Source: Halioglobus sp. (GTDB taxonomy: Bacteria; Pseudomonadota; Gammaproteobacteria; Pseudomonadales; Halieaceae). Taken from it: a stretch of DNA of 64,000 nucleotides. The stretch covers positions 1 to 64,000 of the forward strand of contig JAPKAY010000018.1 in the NCBI GenBank assembly GCA_028825045.1. The letters are read 5' to 3'. Both the position numbers and the translations under genes were made by a program. The stretch's first letter is position 1. The number at the start of each line of letters is the position of its first letter. This document shows, one piece after another, positions 60,081 to 64,000 of this stretch. The notes beneath the pieces are model-generated. The model made no database searches, was not told where the DNA came from, and saw only the letters and a program-made list of their open reading frames with translations.

Positions 60081-60328
60081 TCAGTGACTCCACGACTCGT
60101 CTACTGGATTTTTCACGATTTTAGCTAGGGTGAAAGATCCAATCTCTGGAGAGAGACTATATATAAACCTGGTCCACCAACTCTACCAAGCCCTTACCGC
60201 AGCACCCATACTTTTTTAGCGCCCTTTCACTTTACCGTTAAATTAATACTTGCCCCGGGGAAAGTCTGAGGTAGAGAAAAACGGTCCATGTGAGTATTTT
60301 CTACTCTATATACTGAACGGGCTACCCC

Positions 60329-61381
60329 ATGCCGACCCTGATAGGCCAAATTGACCAACAACAAGATGTGTATGCAATTGAGCTTCGTAATGGACGGGGT
60401 GACTCCGTACGCATTCTGACTTACGGGGCCATTATTGCCGAGCTAAACATCTCTACCAATAACCACGGTCTAATCAATACAGTACTGGGGTACCCCCATT
60501 GGTCCAGCTATCAAAAAGATAAGGCATTCCACGGCGCCATTGCAGGCCGCTACTGTAATCGCATTGCCGACAGTCAGTTCCAGCTGGAATCGTCGCACTA
60601 TAAGCTACACAGCAACGAAGGCTCTCACCAGCTACACGGGGGGCCCGCGGGATTTAGCTGTAAAAACTGGCAGATTGAAACCTGTGATGAACAACATGTG
60701 AGCCTGAGCCTGATTTCGCCGGACGGGGACCAAGGCTACCCAGGCAATCTCAAAGTCCTCTTGAGCTATATGCTGGACGACGGCGGCCTCAATATTGCCT
60801 GGCGGGCAACAAGCGATGCCGACACAATAGTCAGTCTCACGAGCCATGGATATTTTAACCTGGCCGGTGGTGGCGATATCCGTGAGCACTATTTGCGTAT
60901 TGCTGCATCCGACTACACACCGACCGACCAGGACCAAATTCCGACGGGCCAGATTCTTCCTGTTGCAAATACCGCTCTGGACTTACTACGTTTCAAACAA
61001 TTGGCACTCATTCTGGACTGCGACGATCGCAGCATTGAACAGTATGGTGGCCTTGACCACAACTGGGCACGAGGCGACTCCGGTGAAATGCTGTTGTCTG
61101 CCGAATTGCTGTGTCCGGAAACAGACTTGCTGCTGCAAGTCAGCAGCACACTACCCGGGCTACAGTGCTACACGGGGAATCACCTGGCAGCCAACGGTAT
61201 CCACGGATGCCACGAGGGGATATGTCTGGAGCCACAGCACTACCCCAACAGCCCTAACGAACCGCATTTCCCTTCCGCGATATTACGTGCCCACGAGACA
61301 ATTGAGCACAAGCTCTGCTACCGATTTAAATCTGTGAATGCTAAGGAAATCCTCTCCAAGGGCAGTGATGTCTATGCGTGA
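60329..61381 (+). CDS. galM: Aldose 1-epimerase (mutarotase)
   Basis: 350-residue galactose-mutarotase-fold enzyme interconverting alpha and beta anomers before oxidation or phosphorylation. Family residues: FHGAIAGRYCNRIADSQF, NEGSHQLHGGPAGF with the first catalytic His, SLTSHGYFNLAG with the second, and Glu in ICLEPQHYPNSPNEP near the C-terminus. Divergent from the SDR at 60080 across 248 bp and upstream of another SDR. GalM fold is clear; the physiological sugar may be a deoxy-sugar rather than galactose. Confidence 0.9.
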   Translation: MPTLIGQIDQQQDVYAIELRNGRGDSVRILTYGAIIAELNISTNNHGLINTVLGYPHWSSYQKDKAFHGAIAGRYCNRIADSQFQLESSHYKLHSNEGSHQLHGGPAGFSCKNWQIETCDEQHVSLSLISPDGDQGYPGNLKVLLSYMLDDGGLNIAWRATSDADTIVSLTSHGYFNLAGGGDIREHYLRIAASDYTPTDQDQIPTGQILPVANTALDLLRFKQLALILDCDDRSIEQYGGLDHNWARGDSGEMLLSAELLCPETDLLLQVSSTLPGLQCYTGNHLAANGIHGCHEGICLEPQHYPNSPNEPHFPSAILRAHETIEHKLCYRFKSVNAKEILSKGSDVYA

Positions 61382-61500
61382 CTGTAAGGAAACCGGCCAC
61401 AGTACTACTAAAAATGTAACACAAGCACTTGAACAGTGACGCGGCGAAATCCAACCGATACTCCAATTCTGAATAAAGAACACAAAGATGGGTGAGAGCT

Positions 61501-62271
61501 ATGACCAAAACCAGAAAAATTTGCGTTATCACAGGCGGCAGCTCGGGCATCGGTACGGAGATGGCCCGGTACCTGGCCACAAGGGGCTGGGATATCGCTA
61601 TCACGTATGCGGGAAACGCCGAGGGCGCGCAAGCCACCGTCGACGCCATCGAAGCATGCGGACAGCGCGGCTTTATGATGCAGTGCGATGTGGGCTACAA
61701 AGACCAGGTCGACGCCTTTCTGGATGCGGCGACTGAATCCCTGGGATTGGCACAACTGCTCGTTAATAACGCTGGGGTGCAAACCTGGGCACCTTTTCTC
61801 GAGTTGCGCGAGGAGGATTGGGACTGCACCATCCGCACCAATCTCAAGGGTTGCTTCCTGTGCACCCAAAAATTTGCCCGGCTGTTGGTTGAACGAAAGC
61901 AGTCAGGCAACGTTATTATGATCGGATCAGGCTGCAACAAGGTTCCCTTCCCCAATCTAGTTGATTACACAGCGTCCAAAGGCGGGATAGAAAATCTCAC
62001 GCAGGTCGCCGCCACAGAGCTGGGCCAGCATGGTATTCGTGTTAACTGTGTCGCGCCCGGTGCCATTGAAATTGAGCGCACCAGACTGGAATCGCCGGGG
62101 TATTCTGATAATTGGGGAAGAGCTGCACCATTGGGGCGTGTCGGGTATGCGGAGGATATAGCGAAAGCAGTAGAATACCTGGGAAGTGAGGATGCCAGCT
62201 ACGTGACCGGCCAAACGCTGTATGTGGACGGCGGCGTATTCACCAAACCAAACTGGGCCTACGAAATATAA
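61501..62271 (+). CDS. SDR-family dehydrogenase
   Basis: 256 residues from the ATG at 61501 (GAGAG just upstream; a GTG three codons earlier is unlikely). Motifs: CVITGGSSGIGTEMA, LLVNNAGVQTWAP, MIGSGCNKVPFPNLVDYTASKGGIENL (core YTASKGG with Tyr-Lys; the usual Ser is in IGSGC), VAPGAIEIERT and YVTGQTLYVDGGVFTKP. It resembles glucose-1-dehydrogenase/sugar dehydrogenase SDRs, so a plausible role is first oxidation of the aldose to its lactone after GalM. It is followed by the AraC-family regulator on the same strand. Confidence 0.85.
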   Translation: MTKTRKICVITGGSSGIGTEMARYLATRGWDIAITYAGNAEGAQATVDAIEACGQRGFMMQCDVGYKDQVDAFLDAATESLGLAQLLVNNAGVQTWAPFLELREEDWDCTIRTNLKGCFLCTQKFARLLVERKQSGNVIMIGSGCNKVPFPNLVDYTASKGGIENLTQVAATELGQHGIRVNCVAPGAIEIERTRLESPGYSDNWGRAAPLGRVGYAEDIAKAVEYLGSEDASYVTGQTLYVDGGVFTKPNWAYEI

Positions 62272-62317
62272 ATGGCGCTCGTTGTAGCCTGGCGCGGTGC
62301 GGGCTACACTTCCATTC

Positions 62318-63190
62318 ATGGACCCTCAATTCGAAGCGGTAGAACTGGAAGGTGATTCTGTCATCAAGACATTCCCTGTACGGTGCGCACTGCTACAGGA
62401 AAACCACGGCTGGCACTACCACCCCGAGTGTGAACTCACATTCGTTGCCAAGGGTCAGGGCACACGTTTTATCGGTGACAGCGTGCAGCACTACGAGCCT
62501 GGCGATATCGTACTCGCTGGCCCTGACCTCCCTCACTGCTGGATCAACGACGATAGAGACAACAGCGATCCTGACAGAAACAATCTCTTGGTTTTGCAGT
62601 TTCGGCCAGACTGCCTCGGGTCAGACTTTCTCAATTCCCCGGACGCACTAGCGCTACAGAATCTTTTCGACAGGGCAAAGCGAGGTTTGAAGTTTTCTGG
62701 CAACAGTACCGGAGAGGTCGCCAGCGCAATGGCACGGCTACAGGAACAGAGTGGCCTTTCGCGCCTGACCACGTTCCTAAAATTATTGGATATGCTTACA
62801 CAATGTACCGAGGTTGAAGCTCTAACCAGCGAACTCTATTATTCCGACAAGACTGAATTCCATGGTGGGCGTATCGGAAATGTCATTGACTACGTAAAAG
62901 CCAATTTGTCTAAAGACATCAAACAGACTGAGGCGGCTAATCTGGTGGCCATGACCCCACAGGGGTTTAGTCGTTTTTTTCGGGCTACTACCGGACGCAC
63001 TTTCGTTTCTTTCGTCAATGTGATGCGCATCATGGAAGCCTGTCGATTGCTCGTGAACACGGACTACGACATCATCGATATTGCTTTCGAATGTGGTTAC
63101 GCCAATCTGTCAAATTTCAATCGACGGTTCTCCGAATTGAAGCAGACAACCCCCAGAGATTACCGCCAGCAGCACAACAAACGCGATTAA
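62318..63190 (+). CDS. AraC-family regulator with N-terminal cupin sensor
   Basis: 290 residues. The N-terminal cupin contains HYHPECELTFVAKGQGTRF and YEPGDIVLAGPDLPHCW. The C-terminal AraC helix-turn-helix pair is TEAANLVAMTPQGFSRFFRATTG (core LVAMTPQGFSRFF) and IIDIAFECGYANLSNFNRRFSELKQTTP (core AFECGYANLSNFNRRF). Start at ATG 62318. Last gene of the GalM-SDR-AraC run, so it probably controls the sugar-acid genes in response to a sugar. It is a different sensor type from the AraC regulator at 45.2 kb. Confidence 0.88.
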   Translation: MDPQFEAVELEGDSVIKTFPVRCALLQENHGWHYHPECELTFVAKGQGTRFIGDSVQHYEPGDIVLAGPDLPHCWINDDRDNSDPDRNNLLVLQFRPDCLGSDFLNSPDALALQNLFDRAKRGLKFSGNSTGEVASAMARLQEQSGLSRLTTFLKLLDMLTQCTEVEALTSELYYSDKTEFHGGRIGNVIDYVKANLSKDIKQTEAANLVAMTPQGFSRFFRATTGRTFVSFVNVMRIMEACRLLVNTDYDIIDIAFECGYANLSNFNRRFSELKQTTPRDYRQQHNKRD

Positions 63191-63251
63191 TGGAATAACG
63201 ACCTTCCAGCCTGCTAGCCTGCTAGCCCAGAGAGATTAACCACTGCCCACT

Positions 63252-63268
63252 CTTAAGGTCAGGTTAAG
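63252..63268 (+). promoter_or_regulatory. Direct-repeat box 11, facing the right-edge sulfatase
   Basis: CTTAAGGTCAGGTTAAG, half-sites CTTAAG and GTTAAG with 11-bp period, 62 bp before the sulfatase start. It is the closest of all to the published PmrA/QseB consensus, and shares CTTAAGGTC with box 1. Confidence 0.58.
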
Positions 63269-63330
63269 TAACATTCCGTAAAATCGATAGTCTCCATACA
63301 AATATCGCTCACTTGTACGAGGCGTGCAGC

Positions 63331-64000
63331 ATGCAGTTTTTGATTCGGCTCTTCGGTATCCTGCTAGCAATCACTGTACTGGGGATAACCATAGCGATTG
63401 TTAAAATAGCCAGTTACAACCAGAGTGAAGACTCTGTTCATCTAGCGGCAAAGCAAAACTATCTGGAATCGCTGGAGAAACTACCCAAGACAGCTGAGCA
63501 TCCCAATATTGTTGTCATTTTACTCGATGATCTCGGCTATGGGGACGTGGGCGCTTATGGCTCTCAGTCAATCCGCACGCCACATATAGACTCACTCGCA
63601 GCAGGAGGTATGCGTTTTAGCCACTACTACTCACCTTCCTCTGTATGCTCACCCTCTCGGGCCGCAATGATGACAGGCCGCTACCCACCTCGAACAGGGC
63701 TGGGGCACGTGGTATTTCCCGAAGAGCACTTCATGACGTCTCTCCAAAAGCTAACCGATGCCAATACTGCCATTCCAACCGATGAGATCATGCTCTCGGA
63801 GGTACTGCGCGCTGCGGGCTATAACACCGGCATGGTCGGCAAGTGGCATATGGGAGATAGCGAACCCTCTCTACCCAATAACTTTGGTTTTGACCATTAC
63901 TACGGTGCGCTCTACTCCAACGATATGAAACCGTTCGCTCTATATCGTGATGAGAAAATCGAGGAGCCTGCGGAACTCGATCAGACACGACTGAATGCCC
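63331..64000 (+). CDS. Type I sulfatase, N-terminal part (runs off the window)
   Basis: Open frame from ATG 63331 (GAGG upstream) to the window end, 223 codons and no stop. The N-terminus has a hydrophobic anchor or signal helix (FGILLAITVLGITIAIV, residues 8-24), followed by a short charged linker. Then NIVVILLDDLGYGDVGAYG (metal-binding Asp pair), IRTPHIDSLAAGGMRFSHYY, and the sulfatase signature CSPSRAAMMTGRYPPRTG with Cys106 as the formylglycine site, and VGKWHMGD. This arylsulfatase-like enzyme is distinct from the sulfatase at 20.6 kb. Box 11 lies upstream. Confidence 0.9.
   Translation, partial: MQFLIRLFGILLAITVLGITIAIVKIASYNQSEDSVHLAAKQNYLESLEKLPKTAEHPNIVVILLDDLGYGDVGAYGSQSIRTPHIDSLAAGGMRFSHYYSPSSVCSPSRAAMMTGRYPPRTGLGHVVFPEEHFMTSLQKLTDANTAIPTDEIMLSEVLRAAGYNTGMVGKWHMGDSEPSLPNNFGFDHYYGALYSNDMKPFALYRDEKIEEPAELDQTRLNA

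Noticed and set aside
63208..63229. Tandem CCTGCTAG pair after the AraC-family gene
   Set aside because: Only two units; probably chance or slippage.
1..64000. tRNA, rRNA, CRISPR arrays, transposases, integrases or attachment sites
   Set aside because: None seen on reading both strands; the accessory gene content is not bounded by any recognisable mobile element.

Overview
The window looks like a chromosomal segment of a marine, polysaccharide-degrading gammaproteobacterium, possibly Cellvibrionales/Halieaceae-like. That placement is inferred from the gene families: Entner-Doudoroff operon, TonB receptor, GH2/GH3 enzymes with sulfatases, and a lipid-type CoA catabolic island. I found no rRNA, tRNA, CRISPR array, insertion sequence, phage gene or replication origin.

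Layout. (1) 0.1-7.6 kb: a minus-strand operon of sugar permease, xylA, zwf, pgl, edd and eda, carrying sugar uptake into the Entner-Doudoroff pathway. (2) 7.9-13.5 kb, plus strand: a GH2 lipoprotein, a small membrane-protein gene split by an in-frame TAG, and a cytoplasmic GH3. (3) 13.5-25.5 kb, minus strand: a six-gene run GH2, sulfatase, small membrane protein, GH2, GH3, DUF3604, mostly membrane-anchored or exported, preceded by a KDG kinase (kdgK) that feeds KDPG to Eda. (4) 25.9-48.7 kb: an accessory island for a hydrophobic or CoA-linked substrate: OYE-type reductase, DUF1214, SDRs, sulfotransferase, SnoaL-like proteins, nitroreductase, TetR, alpha/beta hydrolase, MaoC, LLM oxidoreductase, acyl-CoA dehydrogenase, acyl-CoA synthetase, SCP2-type thiolase, acetoacetate-decarboxylase-like protein and an AraC/VirS-type regulator. 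(5) 48.8-63.2 kb: sugar-acid catabolism (enolase-superfamily dehydratase, IlvD/Edd-type dehydratase, SMP-30 lactonase, mutarotase, three SDRs, a diketo-acid hydrolase) with a TonB receptor, a QseBC/PmrAB-type two-component system and an AraC regulator. (6) 63.3 kb to the edge: the start of a second sulfatase.

Working model. A sulfated, probably algal, polysaccharide is taken up as oligosaccharides by the TonB receptor and trimmed by anchored GH2/GH3 enzymes and sulfatases. The released sugars go either through XylA/Zwf/Edd/KdgK/Eda or through a non-phosphorylative route ending at a fumarylacetoacetate-hydrolase-type enzyme.

The most interesting signal is regulatory. Eleven intergenic copies of a 17-bp box (CTTMAK-N5-VTTMAB, an 11-bp-period direct repeat) each point toward the neighbouring gene. 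This is the PmrA/QseB operator architecture, and the window's only OmpR-type response regulator is of that subfamily. The boxes sit before the permease-xylA-ED operon, both GH2 transcription units, both sulfatases, kdgK, the TonB receptor and the regulator operon itself. This suggests a polysaccharide-utilisation regulon run by a classical two-component system. A second unusual structure is a 112-bp inverted repeat (about 79% identical, ungapped) on either side of the AraC/VirS-type regulator at 45.2 kb. It places the same promoter/operator, facing outward, before each of two divergent catabolic operons.
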